This document shows positions 1 to 8,935 of a stretch of 61,637 nucleotides of DNA, one piece after another. Under the pieces are notes generated by a model, which saw nothing but the letters and a program-made list of their open reading frames with translations, was not told where the DNA came from and did not search any database. The stretch covers positions 1-61,637 of the forward strand of contig JAJZBV010000015.1 of NCBI GenBank assembly GCA_021851785.1, written 5' to 3'. Both the position numbers and the translations under genes were made by a program. The stretch is from Pseudomonadota bacterium (GTDB lineage: Bacteria; Pseudomonadota; Alphaproteobacteria; Acetobacterales; Acetobacteraceae). Every line of letters starts with the position of its first letter. Position 1 is the first letter of the stretch.

Positions 1-110
1 TGATACCGCACCGCCAGGTCGGCGACCGTCGCTTGCTCGCGCAGCGCCTCCAAGGCGATCTTCGCCTTCAGCGCCGCCTCAATCTTCCGTCTCGTCTTCG
101 TCGTCATCAT
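1..110 (-). pseudogene. IS3-family transposase OrfA, N-terminal part (runs off the left edge)
   Basis: Read on the minus strand from an ATG at 110 (a second ATG follows directly), the frame gives MMTTKTRRKIEAALKAKIAL and continues through EQATVADLAVRY to the window edge. This is the N-terminal helix-turn-helix segment of IS3-family OrfA, the small DNA-binding protein encoded ahead of the OrfB integrase. Only about 36 codons are visible, so whether the element is intact outside the window cannot be judged. It lies back to back with an IS5-type remnant. Confidence 0.7.
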
Positions 111-175
111 TCGCTCCGTCTATCACGGCAGAACGGCGCTTTTCCAACTACGCCCCTGGTCCCATTTCCGGGGAT

Positions 176-481
176 CTCCTCAGGGGTGACCAGGCGTATC
201 GGGGGCAGCGCAAGGTGATCCGTGACCATGCTCCGAACGCAAAGGACTTCACCAACCGACGATATCGGCATCGTGGGGTGGTGGACGCGGCGGAGAAGGC
301 GCGCAACCGCACCAAGTCCAAGGTGCGAGCCAAGGTCGAGCACTGCTTCGGGGTGATCAAGCGCGTGTTCGGCTTCACCAAGGTTCGCTACCGTGGGCTG
401 GACAAGAACGCACACCGGCTGTTCGTGACCTGCGCACTGACCAATCTGTTCGTTGTGCGGCACCGGTTACTGCGGCTCTGA
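176..481 (+). pseudogene. IS5-family transposase, C-terminal fragment
   Basis: The frame reads GDQAYRGQRK, then KARNRTKSKVRAKVEH and GFTKVRYRGLDKN before a stop at 481. These are the second Asp region and the catalytic Glu region of the IS5-group DDE transposase. The N-terminal half with the first catalytic Asp is missing, and the sequence to its left belongs to an IS3-type element, so this is a truncated remnant. A GTG at 215 opens a shorter frame but is not a natural start. Confidence 0.75.
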
Positions 482-647
482 CAGGCGGAGTCCGTCCAAC
501 ACGCCGCTCGCGGCGTCACGGGCGGTCGGAAACGCCAGAGACCCGCCGCAGGTTGGTGCGTTTCAGGCCGTCTCGGCGGTAGATCAGCCTATCTCGGCGG
601 TATATCGGTCGATCCGGACCATCGGAGCCTTGCTGATCAGAGATTCC

Positions 648-1871
648 CTAGGTCCGGACGAAGGGGCATCCTCCATCCGCCAGCGGCCTCCAGGCTTCGT
701 CGGGGGGAACCGTGGCGACCAACTTATAGTAATCCCATGGCTTCGTGCTCTCGTCTGGCTTCTTGACCTCGAACAGATACGCGGTGTGCAACACACGCCC
801 GTCGTCTCGAATGCGGCATCTACCAAACGGCTCGTCATCCACGGGCATGGCTTTCATTCGTGCCACCGCTGCACGGCCCGACTTCTTGATATCGGCTACG
901 CCCATTTCGGCAGCCGCTTTCATGTAGTGAAGTGCGGCCCCGTAGCAGGCGGCCTGCGACATCGTCGGCATGGCACCGACGCTGGTTTGCACGCGCTTTG
1001 CGAACGCTCGCGTGCGGTCGTTCAGATCCCAGTAGAAGACGTTCGCGAGCAGCAGGCCATGGGCGGTGTTCAAGCCGAGCGCGTGGACGTCGTTGATCAT
1101 GAGCAGCAGTGCAGCCATCTTGGTGTTGTGCTGCGAGATGCCAAATTCCGCCGCCTGCTTGATGCAGTTGACCGTATCTGTCCCGGCGTTGGCGAAGCCG
1201 ATGACCTTCGCCCCCGACATCTGGGCACGAAGAAGGGCAGAGGAAAAATCATTGCTTGGGAATGGCATATTGATGTCCCCAAGCACCCGCCCACCCGCCT
1301 TTTTGATAAAGTTCGTGGTACTGCTCTCAAGAGCGTGCCCGAACGCGTAATCCGCGGTGATGAAGAACCAGGTATCGCCACCGGTCTTGACCGTAGCGCC
1401 ACCGACCGTTCTGGCCAACATGTATGTGTCGTATGCCCAATGAATCGTGTTCGGCGAGCATTGCTTGCCCGTTAGTTCGGCGGTTCCCGCATTGCAGGGC
1501 AGTGCGATCTTGTCCTTTTCGCGCGCGAGTCCGGCCACGGCCAGGGCGATTGCGGAATTCTGGAAATCCATCGCCACGTCGACGCCCTGGTCAAACCACT
1601 GGCGCGCGATCCCGAGGCCGATGTCCGGTTTCCCCTGATGATCGGCCGAAATTACTTCAACGTTTAGGCCGTGCTGGGACGCGAATTCCTGAACTGCTTG
1701 CTTGACGCAGGCAACCGACCCGGGGCCACCATTCCCGCGATAAGGTCCCGATTGGTCGTTGAGCACGCCCAGCTTCAGCACAGGGCTTCCCTGCGCTCGG
1801 CCTCGGACCAGCGGAACGGACGTAGCAGCAAGACCGGCGGTGGATGCGAGCAAAGCGCGTCTTGTTAACAT
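648..1871 (-). CDS. ABC transporter periplasmic substrate-binding protein, branched-chain amino acid (LivJ-like) type
   Basis: A 407-residue protein with an N-terminal export signal containing twin arginines (MLTRRALLAS, then a hydrophobic stretch to about residue 27). It then reads as a type-I periplasmic binding protein (LKLGVLNDQSGPY, later FFITADYAFGHALE). Family members capture amino acids, amides or aromatic and dicarboxylic acids for an ABC importer. No permease or ATPase gene is beside it, so it works with subunits encoded elsewhere or is an orphan. It is last in a minus-strand series behind a flavoprotein, CoA-transferase, lyase and aldehyde dehydrogenase, after a gap of about 170 bp, and probably binds the substrate of that pathway. 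The ligand cannot be read from the sequence. Confidence 0.85.
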   Translation of the reverse strand: MLTRRALLASTAGLAATSVPLVRGRAQGSPVLKLGVLNDQSGPYRGNGGPGSVACVKQAVQEFASQHGLNVEVISADHQGKPDIGLGIARQWFDQGVDVAMDFQNSAIALAVAGLAREKDKIALPCNAGTAELTGKQCSPNTIHWAYDTYMLARTVGGATVKTGGDTWFFITADYAFGHALESSTTNFIKKAGGRVLGDINMPFPSNDFSSALLRAQMSGAKVIGFANAGTDTVNCIKQAAEFGISQHNTKMAALLLMINDVHALGLNTAHGLLLANVFYWDLNDRTRAFAKRVQTSVGAMPTMSQAACYGAALHYMKAAAEMGVADIKKSGRAAVARMKAMPVDDEPFGRCRIRDDGRVLHTAYLFEVKKPDESTKPWDYYKLVATVPPDEAWRPLADGGCPFVRT

Positions 1872-2038
1872 TTCTGTAGGTTCCCTGTTATTTGGAGTGT
1901 CCGTTCACTGGTGGTAATTGCGGCGGTGAAGCCGCGGCGCGTTGAAGTATCCCGCCATTCTGCCAGCAGGTGACCTCGAGCGAGTGTCCAGGCGGCAACA
2001 TGCGAGTAAAGCCTGGACCGATTCGTCGGGGTGGCTCA

Positions 2039-3523
2039 TCATTCTGCGGCATCCCTCCGCTCCTGCGGGGTCATCGCGGCATGCAGACCGGCCAGCCGGC
2101 CGAAGACCGCGCCGCGCAGCACCGAGGTCGAGCCGGTATAGACCTGGTGATAGATCCCGACCGTCTCGCCGGCGGCATACAGGCCGGGGATCACGCGCCC
2201 GTCCCGGTCGAGCACCTGGGCGTCCGGATTGACCTTGAGGCCGCCGAAGGTGAAGCAATTGGCCGAGATGATCGGATAGGCCCGGAACGGCGCCTTGACG
2301 ATCGGTCGCGACCAGTTGGATTTGACCGGTTCGATTCCCGTGGTTCCGCGCCCGTCCAGCACGAACGGCGTGAACTCGCCGTCCGCCGGAGGGCAGGCGG
2401 CGTTGAAGGCCGCGACGGTGGGCTCCAGCTCGGCCGCGGGCAATTCCAGTTGCTCCGCCAGGGCGACGAGGGTTTCCGCTTCATAGGCGGGTTGGTCGGA
2501 GCGGATGCTTGTGCGCCAGCGCGGGATGTCTTCGACCTGCGCGTCGAAGATCACCCAGGCGATGCCGTCCGGCTGATCGGCGATGCTGCGCGTGACATTG
2601 TCGTAGATCGCATCGACCGTGGCCGAGGCTTCGTCGACGAAGCGCCGGCCCCGCTTGTTGACCAGGATGCCGTAGGGCCAAACGAAGACCACCGCCTCGG
2701 CCTGGCGCGAGCGCGGGTCGACGGGCTCGGCGTGATAGGAGCCGTATTCGCCGGCCGGCGCCGCGCCGGCCGCCAGCGCCATGCGCAGCCCTTCGCCCTT
2801 GTTGTAGTAGCCGCCCCGGGCGACGGGCCGGATGTGGCGCGCCTTCGGCCCGATATAGCGGGTCATCATTTCCTGATCGCCCTGGTAACCGCCGGAGGCC
2901 AGCACGGTGGCGCCCGACGGACGCCGGCGCCGGCGGCCGTCGGGCGCCACCGTCAGAACGCCCGCCACGCGGCCCTCCTCGTCGCGCAACAGATCGACGG
3001 CCGTCGTCTCGAACAGCACGGTCGCGCCGAGGCCCTTCGCCTCCTGCATCAGCCGCTCGATGAGCGCGAGGCCACCGCCCTTGGCGGCGATGCGCGTGGT
3101 GTTCTGGGTCAGGAGATAGATGGGCTGCGGCTCGAACCGGAGGCCGAAGCCGTTGAGCCAGGCGATCGTCTCGGGAACGCTCGCGGCGAAGGTCGAGATC
3201 ACCTCCGGATCGGGGAACGGATGAGCCCTCACGTAAGCAGGCCAATCCCCATAGGGATCGCTGACGACCGCGAGCACGTTCGGGTCGACGTGCCAGCCGG
3301 CATTGGCGGCGAAATGCTCCTCGAAATCGTCGGAGATCTCACGTTCGTTCTTCATCCGACAATAGGCTTCGGTCCACCGCGTGTTGCCGCCGAAATCCGC
3401 CTCCGGCGCGCGTTCGATCAGGGTGACCGAAAGGCCGCCTTGCAAGGCCGAGACGGCCGCGCTGAGGCCGGCGATGCCGCAGCCGACGATGATGAGGTCG
3501 CTCTCACTCTGCTCCGTGTTCAT
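2039..3523 (-). CDS. FAD-dependent oxidoreductase, TcuA (tricarballylate dehydrogenase)/fumarate reductase flavoprotein type
   Basis: A 494-residue flavoprotein. The FAD dinucleotide motif IIVGCGIAGLSAA is at residues 11-23, followed by the GGNTRWTEA segment seen in TcuA-like proteins. The C-terminal FAD segment ends LYAAGETVGIYHQVYTGS. Family members oxidise or reduce a C-C bond next to a carboxylate (tricarballylate to aconitate, succinate/fumarate, 3-ketosteroids). No signal peptide is visible, so it is cytosolic. The start overlaps the end of the CoA-transferase gene by 20 bp, implying translational coupling. Substrate assignment to a tricarballylate-like acid is inference. Confidence 0.75.
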   Translation of the reverse strand: MNTEQSESDLIIVGCGIAGLSAAVSALQGGLSVTLIERAPEADFGGNTRWTEAYCRMKNEREISDDFEEHFAANAGWHVDPNVLAVVSDPYGDWPAYVRAHPFPDPEVISTFAASVPETIAWLNGFGLRFEPQPIYLLTQNTTRIAAKGGGLALIERLMQEAKGLGATVLFETTAVDLLRDEEGRVAGVLTVAPDGRRRRRPSGATVLASGGYQGDQEMMTRYIGPKARHIRPVARGGYYNKGEGLRMALAAGAAPAGEYGSYHAEPVDPRSRQAEAVVFVWPYGILVNKRGRRFVDEASATVDAIYDNVTRSIADQPDGIAWVIFDAQVEDIPRWRTSIRSDQPAYEAETLVALAEQLELPAAELEPTVAAFNAACPPADGEFTPFVLDGRGTTGIEPVKSNWSRPIVKAPFRAYPIISANCFTFGGLKVNPDAQVLDRDGRVIPGLYAAGETVGIYHQVYTGSTSVLRGAVFGRLAGLHAAMTPQERRDAAE

Positions 3524-4751
3524 GGCGCTCTCTCCCGAGATGATTTTTTGTTCCGGTGGCGTCGGCGGCGACGATGCCCCTCGCGATCAGGGTCTCGATG
3601 GCGGCCTCGCCGAGCCCCAGCTCGCGCAGGATCGCGCACGTATCGCGACCCATCGGCGGCGGATCGCTGTGCAGCTCCGAGCAGGCTTGGCCGATGGTCA
3701 CGGGGAGGCGCGGCAGGCGCGTTTCGACGCCGCCGGGCAGCAGTGTCGGCAGTAGAAAGCCGGTCTCCCTGAGATGTTGATCCTCGAACAGGTCTTCCGG
3801 CCGCGCGATCGGCGCGAAAGGAATGCGGGCATTGCTGCAGATGGCGACCGCGTCGTCCATCGTGAGGCCGGCGAAGAGATCTTGGACAATGGGCACTAGG
3901 CGCGACCGGGCCGCGATACGATCATTGTTGGCGGCGAGTGTGGGATCCCGTGCGAGATCGTCTCGCCCCGTCGCCGCGCAGAAACGCTGCCAGTGGCTGT
4001 CGGTGGTGATGCCGACGAAAATCTGCCGGCCGTCGCGAACCGAGAAGGGCTCGTAGACGGCCCAGGCCGAAACCCGCTCCGGCATCGGGGGCACGGGCTC
4101 GCCGCTTTGCGCCGCGTAGCAGAGATGCTGGCCCATCAGAAACACGGCGGTCTCGTAGAGGGCGCTCTCGACCAGTTGTCCTTGCCCCGTGGCGTCGCGC
4201 ACCCGCAGAGCCGCCTGAATGGCGATCACGGCGAACATGCCGCCGGCGATGTCGACGATGGAGGTGCCGGCACGCAACGGCCTTCCGCTCGGGCCGGTCA
4301 TATAGGCGAGACCCGACATCATCTGGACGACTTCGTCGAGCGCCAGCCGCTCCTCGTAAGGCCCTTTCAGGAAGCCCTTGAGGCTCGCATAGACGAGGCG
4401 CGGATTAAGGTCAGCGGCCACGGTGTAACCGAGCCCGAGCCGCTCCATGGTTCCGGGCCCGAAATTCTCGATCAGCACGTCCGCGTCACGGACCAGCCGC
4501 TTCGCGATCTCCAGGCCTTCAGGGGTCTTCAGGTCGACTGCGAGGCTACGCTTGTTGCGATTGTAAAAGCCGAAATAGCCGGTACCGAAGCCTTTCAGGC
4601 GCCGGGTCGGATCGCCGCCCGGCGCGGGCTCGATCCGCAGCACCTCGGCGCCGAGATCGGCCAGAATCAGCCCGCAGGAGGGTCCCATGACGGTATGCCC
4701 GAAATCGAGCACGCGGATGCCGTCGAGCGGCGCCTCGGCGCGCGCGCTCAT
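3504..4751 (-). CDS. CaiB/BaiF (class III) CoA-transferase
   Basis: A 415-residue family III CoA-transferase, which moves CoA between carboxylic acids through an aspartyl-CoA intermediate. The N-terminal segment GIRVLDFGHTVMGPSCG, the motif NRNKRSLAVDLK (residues 65-76) and the catalytic Asp about residue 167 in SIVDIAGGMFA are all present. Length is normal for the family. It overlaps the upstream lyase gene by 4 bp and the downstream flavoprotein gene by 20 bp, so the genes are one operon. Its likely role is to activate the pathway acid as a CoA ester before cleavage. Confidence 0.88.
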   Translation of the reverse strand: MSARAEAPLDGIRVLDFGHTVMGPSCGLILADLGAEVLRIEPAPGGDPTRRLKGFGTGYFGFYNRNKRSLAVDLKTPEGLEIAKRLVRDADVLIENFGPGTMERLGLGYTVAADLNPRLVYASLKGFLKGPYEERLALDEVVQMMSGLAYMTGPSGRPLRAGTSIVDIAGGMFAVIAIQAALRVRDATGQGQLVESALYETAVFLMGQHLCYAAQSGEPVPPMPERVSAWAVYEPFSVRDGRQIFVGITTDSHWQRFCAATGRDDLARDPTLAANNDRIAARSRLVPIVQDLFAGLTMDDAVAICSNARIPFAPIARPEDLFEDQHLRETGFLLPTLLPGGVETRLPRLPVTIGQACSELHSDPPPMGRDTCAILRELGLGEAAIETLIARGIVAADATGTKNHLGRERHEHGAE

Positions 4752-5584
4752 CGGTCAGTCTCCCGCAGATGCCGCAGGGCCGGCCCGTCGTAGCGATAGG
4801 GCACGGTCCGCGGCATGGGCCCCTTGATCCGGCCGCCCTGTTCACGCTGTTCCCAGGCATGGGCCAGGATGCCGACGCTGCGCGACAGCACGAACAGGCC
4901 TCGAGCCAGAGAGGCGGGAAAGCCCAGCTCGCCATAGATGACGGCGGTCGCGCCATCGATGTTCATGGGCACCGGCTTGCCCTTGGCCCCCGCCAGCGCC
5001 GCCCCGACCGCCTCGCCGATGCCCTTGAAGCGGCCCGCCACGCCGTCCCGTCCAGTCGTGTCTCGAACCAGGTCGAGCAGCCGGCCGGCGCGTGGATCGA
5101 CGCCGTGGAAGCGGTGACCGAATCCTGGAATATGCTCCTTCGCCTCCAGGCGGCGGTTCACCTCGATCCGCGCCGCCTCGCTCAAAGACGCGCCAGCGTC
5201 TTCGCAGGCGGCGATCTTCTGATAGAGTTCCAGGCATTGCTGGCCGGCGCCGCCATGGACGTCACCAAGCGCGTTGATGGCCGAGGCCATGACGTTGTTG
5301 ATGCCGACGCCGCAGGTCATCGCCATGCGGGCGATGGCGATGGAGGGCGCCTGCGGGCCGTGATCGACAGCCGCGACCAGTGCCGCCTCGAGCAGGCTTC
5401 GCTGTTGCGGAGTTGGCAGGTCACCCCGCAGCATCAGCCAGATCATGTCGCAGAAGCCGACGCGGCCGATCAGTTCCTCGATCGGATAGCCGCGCATCCG
5501 GATCTCGCCCGGCGCGATTTGGATGATCCCCGTACGCCACCAATCAGCGAGCGCCGCGGGATCGACAGTCGGCGCGGCCGTCAT
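4748..5584 (-). CDS. Citrate-synthase-fold protein, probable citryl-CoA-lyase-like enzyme
   Basis: A 278-residue protein, shorter than citrate synthase (about 430) but covering its catalytic core. His110 lies in LGDVHGGAGQ (the oxaloacetate-side His), His157 in IPGFGHRFHGVDPR (the second catalytic His with the DPR signature), and an Asp in MNIDGATAV fits the third catalytic residue. Short proteins like this include citryl-CoA lyases, which cleave a 3-hydroxy-acyl-CoA to acetyl-CoA and an oxo acid; condensation in the other direction cannot be excluded. Placed between a CoA-transferase and an aldehyde dehydrogenase, cleavage of an activated polycarboxylic acid is the most economical reading. 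Confidence 0.72.
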   Translation of the reverse strand: MTAAPTVDPAALADWWRTGIIQIAPGEIRMRGYPIEELIGRVGFCDMIWLMLRGDLPTPQQRSLLEAALVAAVDHGPQAPSIAIARMAMTCGVGINNVMASAINALGDVHGGAGQQCLELYQKIAACEDAGASLSEAARIEVNRRLEAKEHIPGFGHRFHGVDPRAGRLLDLVRDTTGRDGVAGRFKGIGEAVGAALAGAKGKPVPMNIDGATAVIYGELGFPASLARGLFVLSRSVGILAHAWEQREQGGRIKGPMPRTVPYRYDGPALRHLRETDR

Positions 5585-7062
5585 CAGCCGAGCACGAACG
5601 GGTTGGCGCGGTTAGGCCGTGTGGTGATCCATACGCTCTTGGCCTGGAGATATTCCTTGATCGCCTCGGTGCCGCCCTCACGGCCGATGCCGCTGTGCTT
5701 GTAGCCGCCGAACGGCGTCGTGAAGCTGGTCGAGCGGTAGTTGTTGACCCAGACGGTCCCCGCTTCGAGCTGATCGACGCACTCGAAGGCGCGTTGCAGA
5801 TTCTGGGTCCAGACGCCGGCGGCGAGGCCATAGTCCACATCGTTCGCGATGCGTATAGCTTCGGCTTGGCCCTTGAACTTCAAGATGCAGAGGACGGGCC
5901 CGAACACTTCCTGCTGCGCGATGCGCATGTCGTTGCGGACATCGGTGAAGATGGTCGGCGCGATGAACTGGCCTTGGCCGTAGCCCGGCCCTTCGAGAGG
6001 ATGACCGCCGAGGACGCAGGTGGCGCCCTCCACCTTGGCCATCTCGATCATGCGCAGGATTTTCTCCCATTGCGCGCGGGTGGCGATCGGGCCGATCTGC
6101 GTTTCCATCAGCGCCGGGTCGCCGATCCTGGCCTCGCGCACGGCGGCGATGAGCTTCTCCAGGAAGACGTCGTGGATCGTGTCCTGCAGCAGCAGGCGAG
6201 AGCCCGCCATGCAGGTTTGGCCCGAAGCGCCGAAGACGCCGGAAATGGCGCCTTTGATCGCCTGCTCGAGATCCGCATCCTCGAAGACGATGTTCGGCGA
6301 TTTGCCGCCGAGTTCGAGGGTGACCTTCTTGAAGCCGACCGCCGCAGCCTGGTTCACCGCGCGGCCACCAACCTCCCCGCCCGTGAAGGCAACCTTGGTG
6401 ACGCGGGGATGGGCGACCAGCGGCTCGCCGACCTCGGGTCCGAAGCCGGTCACCACATTGACGACGCCCGCCGGGAAGCCCGCCTCGAGGGCCAGCCGGC
6501 CGAGCTCGAGAAGCGAGGCGGAGGTATACTCGCTGGGCTTGATGACCACGGTGTTCCCGGCCGCCAGCGCCGGCGCCAGCTTCCAGGTCGTCAGCGCCAG
6601 CGGCGAATTCCAGGGCGTGATCGCCACCACGACCCCGAGCGGCTCGTATTTGACGTAGTTGAAGACGTCGGCCTTGTTGATCGCCACGACGACACCTTCG
6701 ATCTTGTCGGCGAGCCCGGCGTAGTAGTGGAACCACTGCGCGACGTTGCGCACCTGGCCGCTGACTTCCGCCATGAGCTTGCCGTTGTCACGCTGCTCGA
6801 CCGACCCGAGCAGTTCGACATTCGCCTCGATCAGCTCGGCAAGCTTACGCAGAAGCGCGCCGCGCTGCGTGCCCGTCAGCTTCGCCCAGGCAGGATTCTT
6901 GAAGGCTCGATAGGCGGCCTCGACAGCCCGATCGGCGTCCGACCGATCGGCTCTCGGGATGAGAGCCCAAACATTGCCCGAATAAGGCTCGGTGGTTTCG
7001 AACCATTCACCCGATGCGGGATCCCGCCATTCGCCGCCGATGAGGAGCTGATATTTCTGCAT
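5584..7062 (-). CDS. Aldehyde dehydrogenase (NAD(P)+-dependent)
   Basis: A 492-residue ALDH-superfamily enzyme that oxidises an aldehyde to a carboxylic acid. Landmarks are the ITPWNSPLA region (Asn152), cofactor-binding Lys175 in VVIKPSE, the general base Glu250 in VTLELGGKSPN, and nucleophile Cys284 in GASGQTCMAG. It is first in the minus-strand catabolic operon, its stop shares a base with the lyase start, and it is divergent from an IclR regulator. A 6-bp inverted repeat sits 11 bp upstream of its ATG. The aldehyde substrate is unknown. Confidence 0.9.
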   Translation of the reverse strand: MQKYQLLIGGEWRDPASGEWFETTEPYSGNVWALIPRADRSDADRAVEAAYRAFKNPAWAKLTGTQRGALLRKLAELIEANVELLGSVEQRDNGKLMAEVSGQVRNVAQWFHYYAGLADKIEGVVVAINKADVFNYVKYEPLGVVVAITPWNSPLALTTWKLAPALAAGNTVVIKPSEYTSASLLELGRLALEAGFPAGVVNVVTGFGPEVGEPLVAHPRVTKVAFTGGEVGGRAVNQAAAVGFKKVTLELGGKSPNIVFEDADLEQAIKGAISGVFGASGQTCMAGSRLLLQDTIHDVFLEKLIAAVREARIGDPALMETQIGPIATRAQWEKILRMIEMAKVEGATCVLGGHPLEGPGYGQGQFIAPTIFTDVRNDMRIAQQEVFGPVLCILKFKGQAEAIRIANDVDYGLAAGVWTQNLQRAFECVDQLEAGTVWVNNYRSTSFTTPFGGYKHSGIGREGGTEAIKEYLQAKSVWITTRPNRANPFVLG

Positions 7063-7072
7063 TTCGCCCTCA

Positions 7073-7091
7073 AGTTCTATTAGACAGAACT
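7073..7091. promoter_or_regulatory. Candidate operator of the divergent IclR regulator
   Basis: AGTTCT, seven bases, AGAACT: a perfect 6-bp inverted repeat between the aldehyde dehydrogenase start (7062) and the IclR start (7171). Position and form suit an IclR-family operator that would repress or activate the catabolic operon and autoregulate the regulator. This rests on position and symmetry only. Confidence 0.45.
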
Positions 7092-7170
7092 ATGTTATGT
7101 GTAGTAGAATATGCTGCGGCATGCATGTCAAGCAGGACGCATGCGCGGTGCTGCTTTGGGAGGTCTGTTC

Positions 7171-7884
7171 ATGAGCGGTGCAGAAGCAAAAGGCGTCGAC
7201 GCCGTCGACCGGGCGCTCGCGATCCTGCGGTGCTACGAAGAGCGGAAGACCGCTTTGACCTTGACCGAAATCGCCGAGTGCACTGGCCTCTACAAGAGCA
7301 CGGTCCTGCGCTTGGCCGCCTCACTGGAGGCGTCGGGCTTCCTGATCCGCCACGGGGACAAGACCTACTCGCTGGGCGCGGAACTGATGCGGCTCGGCAG
7401 CCTCTATGTCCGATCGTTCCGGTTGGAGGAGCATGTCCGGCCGATACTGCGAACCCTCCTGCGGGAGACAGGCGAAAGCGCGTCCTTCTTCCGCCGGGAA
7501 GGCGGTCGCCGGCTTTGCCTGTTCCGGGAGGATTCCCACCACAGCATCCGCGACCACATTCACGAGGGTGACCTGCTCTCGCTTAACAAAGGCGCGGCGG
7601 GGCGTGTCCTCACACGGTTTGATCCGTCCACCCTCAACCCGCGCCAGCTCGCCGACCGTCTGGCACACATGCCTGAGACATCGTTTGGCGAGCGGGATCG
7701 CGAAACGGCCGCCATTGCGGTGCCGGTCTTCGGTCCCGACGGGGGTCTCACCGGAACCTTGAGCATTTCCGGCCCGACGACGCGGTTCGCTCCCGCCGAT
7801 ATCTCCCGCATGACGCCACCGTTGCTTAAGGCCGCGCGCGAATTGTCGGAGCGGATCGGCGGCGGCGGCCGCTGGACGTCCTGA
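7171..7884 (+). CDS. IclR-family transcriptional regulator
   Basis: A 237-residue protein: an N-terminal winged helix (about residues 10-70, with TLTEIAECTGLYKSTVLRLA) followed by the IclR effector domain (about 90-235; GAAGRVLTRF, TAAIAVPVFGPDG). The ATG at 7171 was preferred over upstream in-frame starts because GGGAGG lies just ahead of it and the family N-terminus begins here. It is divergent from the aldehyde dehydrogenase operon, its probable target, and the effector is likely a pathway acid or CoA ester. Confidence 0.85.
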   Translation: MSGAEAKGVDAVDRALAILRCYEERKTALTLTEIAECTGLYKSTVLRLAASLEASGFLIRHGDKTYSLGAELMRLGSLYVRSFRLEEHVRPILRTLLRETGESASFFRREGGRRLCLFREDSHHSIRDHIHEGDLLSLNKGAAGRVLTRFDPSTLNPRQLADRLAHMPETSFGERDRETAAIAVPVFGPDGGLTGTLSISGPTTRFAPADISRMTPPLLKAARELSERIGGGGRWTS

Positions 7885-7914
7885 CTGGCGCCGTCGAGGA
7901 TGTCGCCTGACGGC

Positions 7915-8205
7915 TCAGTCGCTCCGCGGCGCAGCGACTTCTGGCGTACGCGCCAAGCTCCAAGCCGCTTCGTAAAGTGTCACACTCGCGCCACTCGTGT
8001 CGGTCCGGCGGCGCGCGACATGGATTGGCACCCGCAGCGGCAGCCACGGAATGGGAAACAGTGCGACGTCGGGACCCGCGACATGCTGCAGGCTCGCCTG
8101 GACACATCCGACACCCAGTCCCGCCCCCACCAGCCCGAGCAGGGTCAGAAGATTGTCGACCTCAAATCTCAGGTCGGGCGTGAAGCCGGCCGTCTGACGC
8201 GCGAC
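7915..8205 (-). pseudogene. LysR-family regulator, C-terminal effector-domain fragment
   Basis: The minus-strand frame reads ARQTAGFTPDLRFEVDNLL, then LVGAGLGVGCVQASL and VALFPIPWLPLRVPIHVARR, ending at a stop at 7915. This is the last third of a LysR substrate-binding domain. The DNA-binding domain and first subdomain are absent because an IS110-type transposase frame begins at about 8210. It may be the former regulator of the neighbouring catabolic operon. Confidence 0.7.
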
Positions 8206-8212
8206 AGCAAAG

Positions 8213-8935
8213 TTGGCCGGTCAGCGACACGTAGGATGGCCGGTTTGGTTGGCCGAAGGGCGGGCGTTGCTCACGGCGCGGCGGATGGTGCTGAACAAAC
8301 GGCGCGACGTCGAGAACGGTGTGCGTGCGCTGCTGCGCGAGGTCGGGCTGAAAGTCGGCGCGCCGAGCCGCAAGGACTTCCCGGCCCGGGTGCGCGAGCT
8401 GTCCGCCGGTGATGCCGTGCTGACCGGTCTGGTCGAGTCGCTGCTGTCGGTCATCGACGTGATGACCCGCGAGGTCGAGAAGCTCACCAGGCGGGTGATC
8501 GACGAGGTCCGCGTCGAGCCCACGTGCCGACGCCTGATGACGGTGCCCGGCGTTGGCCCGCTTACCGCGCTCGCGTTCCGCGCGACCGTCGACCGGCCCG
8601 ACCGCTTCCGCCGGTCGCGCGACGTGGGCGCGCATCTCGGCCTGACGCCGCGACGATACCAGTCCGGTGAGACGGATGTGCAGGGACGCATCAGCCGATG
8701 CGGCGATGAACTGGCCCGCACCGCGCTCTACGAGGCGGCACATTCGCTGCTGACCCGTGGCACCAAATGGTCGGCGCTGCGAGCCTGGGGCATGCAGGTC
8801 GCCAAACGGCGCGGCATGGCCAGGGCGCGGGTCGCGGTCGCGCGCAAGCTGGCGGTGATCCTGCACCGGATGTGGAGCGACGGCGCCGAGTTCCGCTGGG
8901 GCAAGCAGCCCTGCCCGAAGGCCGCCGCCGCATGA
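8213..8935 (+). pseudogene. IS110-family transposase, N-terminally truncated
   Basis: About 240 residues carrying the C-terminal half of an IS110 transposase: the linker coiled region, then LMTVPGVGPLTALAFRATV and DVGAHLGLTPRRYQSGE, the transposase_20 domain with its serine-dependent active site. The N-terminal DEDD (RuvC-like) catalytic domain is missing, so it should be inactive. The in-frame TTG at 8213 is only where the open frame begins. It lies against the LysR remnant, so either the insertion or a later deletion destroyed that regulator. Confidence 0.8.

Noticed and set aside
573-612. Short direct repeat (tctcggcggta) near the IS5 remnant
   Set aside because: Two imperfect 11-13-bp copies only. 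This is too short and too common in GC-rich DNA to claim as target duplication or operator.
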